64,000 nt of DNA from Litorivita sp050633545 (GCA_050633545.1 JBOEGS010000005.1:193105-257104), one strand, 5' to 3'. Counted from the first letter of the stretch, positions 54,045-63,981 are shown. Notes: a model not told the origin generated them from the sequence alone. Made by a program: numbers and translations.

Positions 54045-55169
54045 CTAGCGCCCCTTTAGGGCCTCGGCCAAAATCTCGCGCACCAAGGCCGGATCGACGT
54101 CCGAGCTGACAAAGCTCTCGCCGATGCCGCGCGCGAGGATAAACCGCAATTGCCCGTCCACGACCTTTTTGTCCTGCCCCATCAGCGCAAGCAGCCCATC
54201 CGCATCGGGCAATTCCCCTGCGATATCAGCAATATCCACCTTCATCTTCATGTCGCGCAAATGGGCGCGCAGGCGGCTGGGGTCTTCTTGGCTGCACAGG
54301 CCCATGCGCGCCGAGAGTTCAAACGCCAAGGCGCAGCCGATCGCCACGCCTTCACCGTGCAGCAGGCGCGCACCATAGCCCGTCGCCGATTCCAGCGCAT
54401 GACAAAACGTATGGCCCAGATTGAGCAAGGCGCGCTCGCCCTGCTCCGTCTCGTCGCGCTGCACGATCTCGGCCTTCATCTGCACCGAGCGTTTGACCGC
54501 ATAAATCCGCGCGGCCATATCCCCTGCGGCGGCTTTGGCGGCATTGGCCTCGAGCCAGTCGAAAAACGCCGCATCGCCCAAAAGCCCGTATTTCACCACC
54601 TCGCCGTAACCGGCAAGGAAATCGCGCTCGGTCAATGTGCCCAAAACGCCGGTATCGGCCAGAACGAGGCTGGGTTGGTGAAAGGCCCCGATCAGGTTCT
54701 TGCCTTGGGGGGCGTTGATGCCGGTTTTGCCGCCGACCGAACTGTCGACTTGCGCCAAAAGCGAGGTCGGGATTTGTACAAAGCGCACGCCGCGGCGCAA
54801 AACCGCAGCGGCAAAGCCGACCAGATCGCCGATCACCCCGCCGCCAAAGGCGACCACGACATCGCCGCGCTCGACCTTTTGTTCCAAGAGCCATTCGACC
54901 GTGCGGGTAAAATGCGGCCAGCTCTTGGTGCCTTCGCCTGCAGGCAGGACCAAAGAAACCATCTCCACACCGCCCGCCGCCAAACCGGCGCGCAGCGCGT
55001 CCAGATGCAAGGCGGCGACGTTTTCGTCAGACACCACCGCCACGCGTGCGCGGCGCAGCAGCGGCGCGATCAACGCGCCCGCCTCGGCCACAAGCCCCGT
55101 GCCGATATGGATGTCATAGGCGCGCGCGCCCAAATCTACATGAACCAATTCGCGCAATTGCCCGCTCAT
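54045..55169 (-). CDS. aroB: 3-dehydroquinate synthase
   Basis: Second step of the shikimate pathway; NAD and divalent-metal dependent. The 374-residue protein has LPAGEGTKSW, VAFGGGVIGDLVGFAAAVLRRG, QVDSSVGGKTGIN, and the metal His segments LNLGHTFCHALE and LHGEGVAIG. The start overlaps the aroK stop by four bases. Confidence 0.98.
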   Translation of the reverse strand: MSGQLRELVHVDLGARAYDIHIGTGLVAEAGALIAPLLRRARVAVVSDENVAALHLDALRAGLAAGGVEMVSLVLPAGEGTKSWPHFTRTVEWLLEQKVERGDVVVAFGGGVIGDLVGFAAAVLRRGVRFVQIPTSLLAQVDSSVGGKTGINAPQGKNLIGAFHQPSLVLADTGVLGTLTERDFLAGYGEVVKYGLLGDAAFFDWLEANAAKAAAGDMAARIYAVKRSVQMKAEIVQRDETEQGERALLNLGHTFCHALESATGYGARLLHGEGVAIGCALAFELSARMGLCSQEDPSRLRAHLRDMKMKVDIADIAGELPDADGLLALMGQDKKVVDGQLRFILARGIGESFVSSDVDPALVREILAEALKGR

Positions 55170-55729
55170 CGCACTGTCTCCATCACATCTTCGCGCTGCG
55201 CGATGGCCGCCAAGACATTGTCGGCCATCTCTTCGATCGAATAGGCGGCATCGGCGCGCACCTCGATATCCGCCTGCGCATAGATCGGCACGCGCGCCTC
55301 ATAAATCGCGCTGAGGGTGGCCAAAGGATCCGCCGTGCGCAGTAAAGGCCGCGTGGCCTTATGTTTCACCCGCGCCCAGAGCAAATCGAGATCGGCATTG
55401 AGCCAGACCGACACGCCGCGCTCGGATATCATCCGCCGGTTGGACTCGGCCAAAAACGCCCCGCCCCCCGTCGACAAGATACAGCGCCCGCCATCGAGAA
55501 GCCGTTCGATCACTTGGGATTCTTTCTTGCGGAAAAACGCCTCGCCATCGCGGGTGAAAATCTCGGCGATGGTCATATTGGCGGCCCGTTCGATCTCGGC
55601 GTCGGAATCAATAAAGGGCACGCCAAGCTTCGCTGCCAGAGCCTTGCCCACGGCGGTTTTGCCTGCGCCCATCATCCCCACCAGAACAACGGTTTTCCTC
55701 AATTGATCGCTCATTGCTTGCGCCGCCAT
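55166..55729 (-). CDS. aroK: Shikimate kinase
   Basis: Phosphorylates shikimate. The 187-residue P-loop kinase has GMMGAGKTAVGK, the shikimate-binding FIDSDAEIE and STGGGAF, and the LID region with RPLL. The ATG at 55729 is chosen since AGGGGAG precedes it at good spacing; the ATG at 55714 is an alternative. aroK-aroB is a conserved operon. Confidence 0.97.
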   Translation of the reverse strand: MAAQAMSDQLRKTVVLVGMMGAGKTAVGKALAAKLGVPFIDSDAEIERAANMTIAEIFTRDGEAFFRKKESQVIERLLDGGRCILSTGGGAFLAESNRRMISERGVSVWLNADLDLLWARVKHKATRPLLRTADPLATLSAIYEARVPIYAQADIEVRADAAYSIEEMADNVLAAIAQREDVMETVR

Positions 55730-55834
55730 CGGCGCTCCCCTGCCAAAATCCCGAATTTGCGTCTGAATGACGTGATCTTAGCCAAAAGGCCAGTTATAAC
55801 TTGGTCAAAAGACGCAAAAACGGGCAGGATTCAC

Positions 55835-55984
55835 ATGTTTCGCATCATCAAATACCTGTTTTTCCTTAGCGTTCTGGGCTTCTTGGCGCTGATTGCCTAT
55901 GCGTATCTTGCGCCCTTCTTCGGGGCCGATTTCGCTCCGCCGCCGACAGAGATTCGCACGCCCGTGGTGCTTGATGCCAATTAG
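55835..55984 (+). CDS. Small membrane protein (49 aa)
   Basis: An ATG at 55835 with CAGGA upstream opens a 49-residue frame. One hydrophobic helix (about residues 4-27) is followed by a short hydrophilic tail PPPTEIRTPVVLDAN. It lies divergent from aroK and its last 11 bases overlap the next gene, so the two are probably co-translated. No family is recognised. Position and clear protein-like helix support it being real. Confidence 0.6.
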   Translation: MFRIIKYLFFLSVLGFLALIAYAYLAPFFGADFAPPPTEIRTPVVLDAN

Positions 55985-57536
55985 ACCCCTCCTTTTTGCC
56001 GCGACCTGCTGCGGATTTGCGTCCATGGCGACGGGCGCTGCGGCGCAACAGACCGCGCCGCTATCAGCCATTGACTGGCTGGGCGCGGTCAGCTTGCCGG
56101 TGGTGCAACCACGTCAAGGCGCGCAGCCCGCGCCCGCAATCGACGAGCCGCCAGTCACCCAAGGCGCATTGGTCCCCGATGTCAGTGTCGCGCCGCTTGA
56201 TGCGCCTGTGCCCGATGCGGTGGGCCTGCTGCCAAGCGCCACGACCGGATTGCCGCAAGACCTGTGGCAAAACTCGCGCAGCAGCGATTTGACCGCCCTG
56301 ATCCGCGCCCAGAAGGCCCCGCTTTTGCCTGCCTTGCAAGAGTTGCTCTATACGCTGCTACTGGCCGAGGCCAATCCGCCCGAGGGCGCGGCGCAGGCGG
56401 GGTTGATGCTTTTGGCACGCGTCGATGCGCTTATTTCATTTGGCGCGCTGGAGCCGGCCGAAGCCTTGCTGCAGCGCGCAGGCCCCACCACGCCCGAGCT
56501 GTTTTCGCGCTGGTTCGATATCGCGCTTTTGACCGGCACCGAAGAAGAGGCCTGCACCGCGCTTTTGCAAAGGCCCTCGCTCTCGCCCGGATATGCGGCG
56601 CAAATCTATTGCACCGCGCGGGCGGGCGATTGGGAAACCGCCGCATTGACGCTCGATACCGCACGGGCGCTCAAATTGATCACCCAGACCGAGGATATCT
56701 TGCTCGAGGTGTTCTTGGACCCCGAGGCCGACGAACGGCTTGTGCAGCTCGCACCGCCCTTGCAGCCTACGGCGCTGCTATACCGGTTGTTCGAAGCGGG
56801 CGGCATTCCCTTGCCCACCGCGATTTTGCCGCGCGCCTTCTCGATGGGGGATTTGCGCGACACCTCGGGATGGAAATCCGAGCTTGAGGCCGCCGAGCGC
56901 CTGACCGTGACGGGGGCCTTGGCGCCCAACCGTTTGCAAGCCTATTACACCGCGCGAAAGCCCGCCGCCTCGGGCGGCATCTGGGACCGCGTTGCGGCCT
57001 TCCAAGCCTTCGACAGCGCCTTTGCACGCCGCGATCTGGACGCCATTGCGCAAACCCTATCCCCCGCGTGGGAGGCGATGCGCGCGGCGCATCTTGAGCT
57101 GGCCTTTGCCGATCTTTACGGCGCGGCGCTCTATCAACTCGTGCTCTCCGGCACGCCGCGGAACTTGGCCTATCACATCGCGCTCTTGTCGCAAGACTAT
57201 GAAAAGGCCGCGCTTTCCGCACGGCCTTTGACGCGCTCAGACCGGTTTTTGACGGCATTGGCCAAAGGCGCGCCCGCCGATCCGCATAGCCCGCGCGCCG
57301 AGGCGATCACCGCCGGATTTGCGCCCGATGCCGCGCCCCCCGCAGCCATCGCGGCCCTGCTGGACGAGCGCCGCTTGGGCGAGGCGATCTTGCGCGCCAC
57401 CGCGCTTTTGTCACAGGCCAGCGGCGGCGACATGGTCGGCATCACCGGCGCCATCGCCACATTCCGCGCCGTCGGGCTGGAGGCCACAGCGCGCCGCGCG
57501 GGGCTGCAGATGATCTTGCTGGAGCGGCAAAGCTGA
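55974..57536 (+). CDS. Secreted Ala/Leu-rich hypothetical protein
   Basis: A 520-residue protein with a signal peptide (MPIRPLLFAATCCGFASM then ATGAAAQQ). The mature part has no recognised domain; after about residue 90 it appears all alpha-helical, with repeated helix pairs that resemble TPR-like or solenoid folds. The ATG at 55974 overlaps the small membrane protein gene. Its stop overlaps the xerD start (TGATG). The set 49-aa protein, this protein and xerD thus forms one transcript. A periplasmic scaffold role is only a guess. Confidence 0.75.
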   Translation: MPIRPLLFAATCCGFASMATGAAAQQTAPLSAIDWLGAVSLPVVQPRQGAQPAPAIDEPPVTQGALVPDVSVAPLDAPVPDAVGLLPSATTGLPQDLWQNSRSSDLTALIRAQKAPLLPALQELLYTLLLAEANPPEGAAQAGLMLLARVDALISFGALEPAEALLQRAGPTTPELFSRWFDIALLTGTEEEACTALLQRPSLSPGYAAQIYCTARAGDWETAALTLDTARALKLITQTEDILLEVFLDPEADERLVQLAPPLQPTALLYRLFEAGGIPLPTAILPRAFSMGDLRDTSGWKSELEAAERLTVTGALAPNRLQAYYTARKPAASGGIWDRVAAFQAFDSAFARRDLDAIAQTLSPAWEAMRAAHLELAFADLYGAALYQLVLSGTPRNLAYHIALLSQDYEKAALSARPLTRSDRFLTALAKGAPADPHSPRAEAITAGFAPDAAPPAAIAALLDERRLGEAILRATALLSQASGGDMVGITGAIATFRAVGLEATARRAGLQMILLERQS

Positions 57537-58465
57537 TGTCGGCGCTGTCATGGATTTCCGCCTTCATCGAGGCGCAAGCCGCCGAGCTTGGCGCCGCGGA
57601 TAACACCCAGCAAGCCTATGCGCGCGACCTGAAGGATTTCGCCGAATGGTGCGGGCGGCGCGATCATGATTTCGCCGATCTGACCCGTCCCGTGATCGAG
57701 GATTACCTTGTCCATTGCGAGGCGCAGGGGCTGGCGCAATCTACGCGCGCGCGGCGCCTGTCGGCGATCAAACAGCTTTACCGTTTTGCCTATGAAGAGC
57801 GGATGCGCGCCGACAATCCGGCCTTGATGATCAAAGGCCCGCCCAAGGCACAAAGATTGCCGAAAATCCTGTCTCTCGAAGAGGTCGAGGCCTTGCTCGG
57901 GGCGGCGCGCAGCTATGGCAAGACCCCCGAGGCGCGGCTGCGCTGCACCGCACTGATGGAGCTTTTATACGCCACGGGGATGCGGGTGAGCGAATTGGTC
58001 ACCCTTCCGGTTTCGGCGGCGCGCGGCGATCCGCGGATGCTTTTGGTACGCGGTAAGGGCGGCAAGGAACGCATGGTGCCGCTTTCGCCCCCTGCCCGCG
58101 CGGCGCTGGCCGAATGGCTCGCCCTGCGCGACGCCGGTGAAGAGGCCGCGCAGGCCGATCATGGCACGCCGCCGTCAAAATTCCTGTTCCCGTCACGCGG
58201 CAAGGCAGGGCATTTAACGCGGGTGCGGTTCTATACGCTGATCAAGGAATTGGCGGTTTTGGGCGGGGTCTCGCCCGCCAAGGTCACGCCGCACACCTTG
58301 CGCCATGCCTTTGCTACGCATCTGTTGGCCAATGGCGCGGATCTACGTGCGATCCAGACGCTGCTTGGTCATGCCGATGTGGCGACGACCGAAATCTACA
58401 CCCATGTTCTGGACGAGCGGCTCAAGGAACTGGTGCTCGAACATCACCCGTTGGCCAAAGACTGA
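57536..58465 (+). CDS. xerD: Tyrosine recombinase XerD
   Basis: Resolves chromosome dimers at dif together with XerC. The 309-residue protein has an N-terminal SAM-like core-binding domain and a catalytic domain with the full set: Arg150 (ATGMRVSEL), Lys in GKGGKERMVPL, His253 and Arg256 (HTLRHAFATHLL), His279 (LLGHADV) and nucleophile Tyr288 (EIYTHV). The N-terminus and length fit XerD over XerC, but this is by layout only. Its last 22 bases overlap the converging phosphoesterase gene. Confidence 0.92.
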   Translation: MSALSWISAFIEAQAAELGAADNTQQAYARDLKDFAEWCGRRDHDFADLTRPVIEDYLVHCEAQGLAQSTRARRLSAIKQLYRFAYEERMRADNPALMIKGPPKAQRLPKILSLEEVEALLGAARSYGKTPEARLRCTALMELLYATGMRVSELVTLPVSAARGDPRMLLVRGKGGKERMVPLSPPARAALAEWLALRDAGEEAAQADHGTPPSKFLFPSRGKAGHLTRVRFYTLIKELAVLGGVSPAKVTPHTLRHAFATHLLANGADLRAIQTLLGHADVATTEIYTHVLDERLKELVLEHHPLAKD

Positions 58466-59262
58466 CCGCGGCGCAGCGGCGCGGGCAGCACATCTTCGGA
58501 GGGCCAGATCCCCGTGGTAAGCGCCGAAGCATAGCCCTCGGGCAGGCCCTTGGCACGCATCGCGGCGGCGGCGGAGAGCGCATCATAGGCGAGCCGGTGA
58601 AAAGACAGATCGCCGCGCGGCGACAGGCGCGCATATTCGGTCTGCGCGTGCCCGTCATGGGGCGGCATACCGATCACCCCCGCATTGATCCACAGATACC
58701 GCCCGACGGGTTTGGCAAAGGCAATGCCCGAATGCCCCGCAATCACCGCGTCGATGCGGCCGGCGGCGGCCTCGATCCGCGCGATTTCGGCGGCAAACTC
58801 CGCCTCAGGTGTGACGCTCCAGACAAAGCGCGCGGCGTCGCTCGCCGCGCCGTGCACCATGGCGTAACGCCGCCCCGCATGGGTAAACACAATCCAATCG
58901 GGCAGCCCCGCCATCCACGCCAAGGCGCCCGCATCCAGCGCCTGTTTGGCGAAAGGATACCAGCGCGCCGAGAGCAGATCGCAAGCCGACCCCTGCGCAA
59001 AACCGCAGCCGCAATCCTCGGCCCCCAAGGCCAGTTGCACCTCGCAATTGCCGCAAATCACATGGGCGCCGCTTTGCCGGATTTCCTGCACCGTTGCCGC
59101 AGGATCGGCGCAATAGGCCGCCACATCGCCGGTGCAGAAAATATGCGCCGCGCCGCTCGTGCGGGCCTGCGCCAGCACGGCGCGCGTCGCCTCAAGGTTG
59201 GAGTAAGCCCCCCCAAAAACCAGCAATTCCCCCTCCAGTTGGCCCAGATCGGCAATTTTCAT
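58444..59262 (-). CDS. Metallophosphoesterase-fold protein, atypical first motif
   Basis: A 272-residue protein of the calcineurin-like fold. The first motif reads FGGAYSNLEAT, where active family members have GD-x-H-x-N: the metal Asp and His are Gly and Tyr. Later motifs are kept better: TGDVAAY, ICGNCE, MVHGAAS and AGHSG-A. Five cysteines cluster around CGNCE and DCGCGF. It may be a degenerate, non-catalytic or altered-metal member; similar changes may be general in its subgroup. It converges on xerD. Confidence 0.75.
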   Translation of the reverse strand: MKIADLGQLEGELLVFGGAYSNLEATRAVLAQARTSGAAHIFCTGDVAAYCADPAATVQEIRQSGAHVICGNCEVQLALGAEDCGCGFAQGSACDLLSARWYPFAKQALDAGALAWMAGLPDWIVFTHAGRRYAMVHGAASDAARFVWSVTPEAEFAAEIARIEAAAGRIDAVIAGHSGIAFAKPVGRYLWINAGVIGMPPHDGHAQTEYARLSPRGDLSFHRLAYDALSAAAAMRAKGLPEGYASALTTGIWPSEDVLPAPLRRGQSLANG

Positions 59263-59351
59263 ATCCGCCCTCCCCGATGGCGGCGCGCGCGCCCTTGATC
59301 GCAGGCGCGCAGCGGCCCATAACCGTATCAACATTAACGGGAAACCCATCT

Positions 59352-60665
59352 ATGGAACAGGCGGCAACGCAGCTCGACACCGCATTTTGGATCACATCTG
59401 CGGCAATTCTATTTCTGCTGGTGCTTTCGGCGTTTTTCTCCGGCTCGGAAACCGCGCTCACGGCGGCCAGCCGCGGCAAATTGCGCGCGCAGGCGGACAA
59501 AGGCTCCAAGGGCGCGGCGCGGGCTTTGGACATTACCGATGACAACGAGCGGCTGATCGGGTCGGTCCTCTTGGGCAATAACCTCGTCAACATCCTCGCC
59601 ACATCGCTCGCGACGGCTCTGTTTACCCGCGTATTTGGCGAAAGCGGCGTGGCTTTGGCGACTTTGGTCATGACCGTTTTGGTGTTGGTCTTTGCCGAAG
59701 TCCTGCCCAAAACCTATGCCATTACCAATGCCGAAGCGGCGGCGGCGGGCGTCTCGCCGGTGATCGCAATTGTAATCCGCATTTTCTCGCCGGTGGTCAG
59801 CGCCGTGCGGCTTTTGGTGCGCGGGGTCTTGCGGCTTTTTGGTGTGCAAATCGATCCCGACAGCCATATTCTGGCGGTGCGCGAGGAGATCGCAGGTGCG
59901 CTCTACTTGGGTCATTCGGAGGGCGTCGTCGAGAAGGAAGACCGCGACCGTATCCTTGGCGCGCTGGATCTGGGCGAGCGGGCGGTCGAGGAAATCATGC
60001 TTCACCGCAGCCAGATCGAAATGATCAATGCGCGCAGCGAACCCGCTGATATTCTTGCACAATGTCTTGAAAGCAATCACACGCGCCTGCCCGTATACAA
60101 GAATGATCCGGACAATATTATCGGCGTGGTCCATGCCAAGGATTTGCTGCGCGCGATGCATAAGCTGGCGCTGGCGCCGATGGAGGGCAAAGGCCCGCAG
60201 CCCTTGGACGAGTTCAAAATCGAACAGGTGGTGATGGAGCCCTATTTCGTGCCCGAAACCACCACGCTGGACGACCAGATGCGGCAATTTTTGCGCCGCC
60301 GGACGCATTTTGCGCTGGTGGTGGATGAATACGGATCGCTGCAAGGCTTGATCACGCTTGAGGATATTTTGGAAGAAATCGTCGGCGAGATCACCGATGA
60401 GTTCGACCCCGACGCCGAGCATTTGATCCGCAAGAGCGAGGACGGACAGTTTTTGATCGACGGGGCGATGACGATCCGCGATCTCAACCGCGCCACCGAT
60501 TGGACCCTGCCCGACGAGGAGGCCAATACCGTCGCCGGATTGGTGATTCACGAGGCGCAGATGATCCCCACCGTGGGACAGGTGTTCAGCTTCCACGGCT
60601 TTCGCTTCGAGGTCACGGCGCGCAAGGACAACCGGATCACACGGCTAAAGATACGCCCGCTGTGA
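59352..60665 (+). CDS. CNNM/CorC family protein (DUF21-CBS-CorC domains)
   Basis: A 437-residue membrane protein. The DUF21 domain (residues 12-195) has AFFSGSETALTAASR, LIGSVLLGNNLVNI and EVLPKTYA. Two CBS domains (about 210-330) follow, with EIMLHRSQIEMI and NIIGVVHAKDLL. A CorC_HlyC domain (about 350-437) ends the chain. Family members affect Mg2+ and Na+ transport; the haemolysin label used for relatives is historical. The ATG is at 59352. Confidence 0.93.
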   Translation: MEQAATQLDTAFWITSAAILFLLVLSAFFSGSETALTAASRGKLRAQADKGSKGAARALDITDDNERLIGSVLLGNNLVNILATSLATALFTRVFGESGVALATLVMTVLVLVFAEVLPKTYAITNAEAAAAGVSPVIAIVIRIFSPVVSAVRLLVRGVLRLFGVQIDPDSHILAVREEIAGALYLGHSEGVVEKEDRDRILGALDLGERAVEEIMLHRSQIEMINARSEPADILAQCLESNHTRLPVYKNDPDNIIGVVHAKDLLRAMHKLALAPMEGKGPQPLDEFKIEQVVMEPYFVPETTTLDDQMRQFLRRRTHFALVVDEYGSLQGLITLEDILEEIVGEITDEFDPDAEHLIRKSEDGQFLIDGAMTIRDLNRATDWTLPDEEANTVAGLVIHEAQMIPTVGQVFSFHGFRFEVTARKDNRITRLKIRPL

Positions 60666-60690
60666 CTTTGTTTGCATGGGGTAAATCACA

Positions 60691-61284
60691 ATGAGCGCAG
60701 CGGCGATCCTGATCTTGGCGGCGGGGGCCTCATCGCGGATGCGCGGCGGCGACAAGGTGATGGAAGAGGTCGGCGGCGCGCCCCTCTTGACCGTTCTGGC
60801 GCAGCGGGCTTTGGCCGCAGGCGCAGAGGTTTTCGTGGCGCTGCCCGCGCTCACCCATCCGCGCGCGGCGGCTTTGGACGGGCTGGCAGTGACGCCTGTG
60901 CCCGCGGCGGAGGCGGCGATGGGCATGGCGCGCTCGATCGCGGCGGGGGTGGCGGCTTTGCCGAGCGATTGCTCGGGCGTGATGCTCCTGCCCGCCGATA
61001 TGCCGGAATTGACCGACACCGACCTGCGCGCGGTGCTTGATGCTTTTGCCAAAGGCTTGGGGCGCCTGCCCGCCCAAGGCTGCGCTGCCGATGGCACGCC
61101 AGGGCATCCGGTGGTGTTTCCGGCGCGCTGCTTTGCGGCTTTGTCGGCTTTGCAAGGTGATCAGGGCGCACGATCGGTGCTCAAGGGCGAGGCGGATATT
61201 TTGCATATCCCCCTGCCCGCGCGCCATGCCTTGACCGATCTCGACACGCCCGAAGATTGGGCGGCGTGGCGCGCCAAAGCCTAA
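60691..61284 (+). CDS. MobA-like NTP transferase
   Basis: A 197-residue protein with the nucleotidyltransferase signature LAAGASSRMRGGDKVM near the N-terminus, the LLPADMPELT metal motif, GHPVVFPARCF, and the C-terminal LTDLDTPEDW. These fit the MocA/MobA-like group that activates molybdopterin with CTP or GTP. An Arg-Gly-Gly stands in the signature where G-x-x-K is typical. No molybdenum enzyme gene is nearby, so the substrate is uncertain. Confidence 0.85.
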   Translation: MSAAAILILAAGASSRMRGGDKVMEEVGGAPLLTVLAQRALAAGAEVFVALPALTHPRAAALDGLAVTPVPAAEAAMGMARSIAAGVAALPSDCSGVMLLPADMPELTDTDLRAVLDAFAKGLGRLPAQGCAADGTPGHPVVFPARCFAALSALQGDQGARSVLKGEADILHIPLPARHALTDLDTPEDWAAWRAKA

Positions 61285-61375
61285 GCCCCCGCGCCCACAG
61301 GCAGCTTTGCCGCGGCCGCAATTCCGATGCGACGGCGAGACCGCAGTTCCTTGTGGCACCCTCATAAAACGACAA

Positions 61376-61424
61376 CGCCCCGACGCACACCTTCGCACAG
61401 CCTGCGTCGGTGTCCATCGGGGCG
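61376..61424. repeat. Nested inverted repeats between converging genes
   Basis: An outer pair CGCCCCGA/TCGGGGCG (61376-61383, 61417-61424) and an inner pair CCGACGCA/TGCGTCGG (61380-61387, 61403-61410) share bases, so the two stems compete. They lie between the MobA-like gene and the RTX gene and could end both transcripts, though no T-run is present. Confidence 0.5.
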
Positions 61425-61519
61425 CGCGAATACCCCGCCGCCACGTGGCAGCGCCGCGGGCAGAGTATTTAACAGGGGGCCAAAGGTTTGATCCTCTGGC
61501 CCCGCGCTGCATATGGGTT

Positions 61520-63981
61520 TTACTTCAGCAACAGGCGCGCTTCGTGTTTCTTGAGCGAGCGGCGGGCCGATTGATAGGCCTCGATGCCCTCTTGGGTGCG
61601 CAGTTCGGGGAAGAGTTCGAAAATCTCGTTCCGCTGCGAATTGCCAAGACCGTCAAGCGTTTGCTCACCAGGTTGGAAGCTTTCCGTCCATGCGCCGTTC
61701 GACAGAACCACCTCGTGATGGTCGAACATGAAGTGGATGTAGGTCGTGCTCGACGCCTCCACCACATCCACGCCGGCCATACCGGTGAGGTGTTTCGCCG
61801 CCGCCAGAACCTCACGCTCTTCGAAATAGAGCGCGGTCTTGTCGTTGTTGACAAGGATCCGGTGGTTCGGGCTGACCAGCATGTCCCGCTCGGGCAGGTT
61901 GTTGCCCAGCGATCCGGCGCGGATCAGAACCGGCTTGAGATGCGGCGCATGCTGCAACTCTTGGCCCGTGAGGCCACGGCTGCCGAGCCAACGGATTTCC
62001 TGAATACCGTTGTCGCGGGTGATGATGCGATCACCGACCTGCAGCTCTTCGACCAGACGCTCGCCCTTCGGCGTGGCAATCACGGTGCCCGGTGTAAAGC
62101 AGGGGATCACATTCTCGATGTTCGAGAAGGTCATCGTGCCGGTCACCGTGCCCGATCCGTCGCGGAATTCGACCGTGCCGTTTTCGGCATTGGTCGGATC
62201 ATAGACCACGTTGATCGATTGATCCGGCGTCGCAACACCGCGCAGATCCAGCGTATCGTAATCATCGCCGCCTTCCGAACCGTCGACCACATCACCGATG
62301 TTGCCGCCGATGAAGGTGTCACGGTCATCGCCGCCGACCATTTCATCCGCGCCAGAGCCGCCGATGATCGTGTCGTTGCCGGTGCCGCCGACGATCAGGT
62401 CATCCTGATCCCCACCGTCGAGAAGGTCGTTGCCTTCATCGCCGAAGAGGTTGTCTTCGTCGATGCCGCCATCGATCACATCGTCGCCTGCGCCGCCGAT
62501 AAGGGTATCGTCGTCGTCTTCGCCGTAGATGGTATCGTTGCCGTCACCGCCATCGACATAGTCACGGCCGTTTTCGGGCTGCGGATCGGTATCGTCGGGT
62601 TCCTGACCCCACAAGAGCGTGCTGTCACCGGCATTGATGAAGTCATTGCCGTCACCGCCGTAGATCTCGTCAGAGCCGTGACCACCGATAATGCTGTCAT
62701 CGCCTTCGCCGCCATCGATGTAATCGTCATCGATACCGCCGTCGATCGTGTCATTGCCCGTGCCGCCATCGATGCTATCCGCATCATCGCCGGTCGAGAT
62801 CAAATCATTACCCGCACCGCCAAAGACCGTGTCCTTGTTGTCGTCGGGATCGGGATCGGAGGCATAGCCCGGCACCGGGAAGGGATCGTCATTCTCGTAA
62901 TCCGAGAAGGTGTCGAAACCGCCCTCGATGGTGTCGTCGCCGTCGCCCGCGTCGATGAAGTCGTTGCCGTGGAAGCCGTCGATGTAATCGTCGCCCTCGC
63001 CGCCATAGACCACATCGTCGTCGATGCCGCTTTCGATGGAATCGTTGCCGGTGCCGCCATAGATCGTGTCGGCATCGTCGCCGGTCATGATCGTGTCGTT
63101 CCCTGCGCCGCCATCGACATAGTCGCGGTCGTCATTGGGATCGGCATCGGGGCTATCGACAAACGGGAAGAAGGTGTCGATTTTCGGATCGTCATTGCCG
63201 GTGCGGATCAGATCATCGCCTTCGCCGCCCTCAAGACTATCCGAGCCTTCGTTGCCCGACATGGTGTCATTGCCATCGCCGCCAAGGACCGTGTCGTCCC
63301 CGACCCCGCCAGCCATGCTGTCGTTGCCTTCATTGCCTTCCACGATGTCATCACCGTCGCCGCCGCGCACCGTATCGTCGCCAAGGCCACCGATCACGGT
63401 ATCGTCGCCATCCTGACCGCGGATCGAGTCATTGCCCTCGCCGCCGTCGATGATGTCGTCACCGACACCGGCATAGATCTCGTCGTCGCCGCCTTCGCCG
63501 ATGATGTCGTCATCGCCTTCGCCGGCATAGATGGTGTCGTCGCCATCGCCTGCTTGGATGATGTCGTCGTTCGGGCCTTCACCCGGAAGGATTTCATCAT
63601 TGTTGTCGACCATGTCGCCTTCGGGGTCACCCGTATAGGCCACATCGATCAGGTCATCGCCATCGGTGCCCGACACAATCCCGTCAAGCGGTTGATCGCC
63701 CACGGTGATCGTGACCGTCGCCGTATCGGTGCCGCCATTGCCATCGTCCACGGTGTAATCCACCGTCGCCACACCCTCAAAACCGGGTGTCGGCTCAAAA
63801 GTGATCGTGCCATCGGGGTTGATGGTGACATCGCCATCGGGGCTGGTCGCCTCGGTCACGGTGAGCGGATCGCCGTCGACATCCGTATCGTTGCCCAGAA
63901 CATCCACAACAACCGGCGTATCGAAGGGCGTTTCTGCCACATCGTCATTGGCGACGGGGTCGTCGTTGACGGGGGTCACGG
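61520..63981 (-). CDS. RTX repeat protein with C-terminal Hint domain, 5' partial
   Basis: The frame is open to the adapter at the contig end, so the N-terminus is missing and a GTG at 63979 is not the true start. The visible 819 residues begin with a cadherin/Ig-like repeat (VNDDPVANDD, VDVLGNDTDVDGDPLTVT, YTVDDGNGGTD), then about 500 residues of RTX nonapeptides (GGxGxDxI type) that bind calcium, interrupted by Asp/Pro-rich loops, then a Hint domain from about residue 625 (CFTPGTVIATPKGERLVEEL, LVSPNHRIL). Likely exported by type I secretion; adhesion or self-cleavage is inferred. Confidence 0.88.

Noticed and set aside
62300..63680. Dense short repeats suggesting a CRISPR array
   Set aside because: The period is 9 codon-based residues with variable sequence, in frame through an RTX protein; there are no constant repeats with unique spacers.
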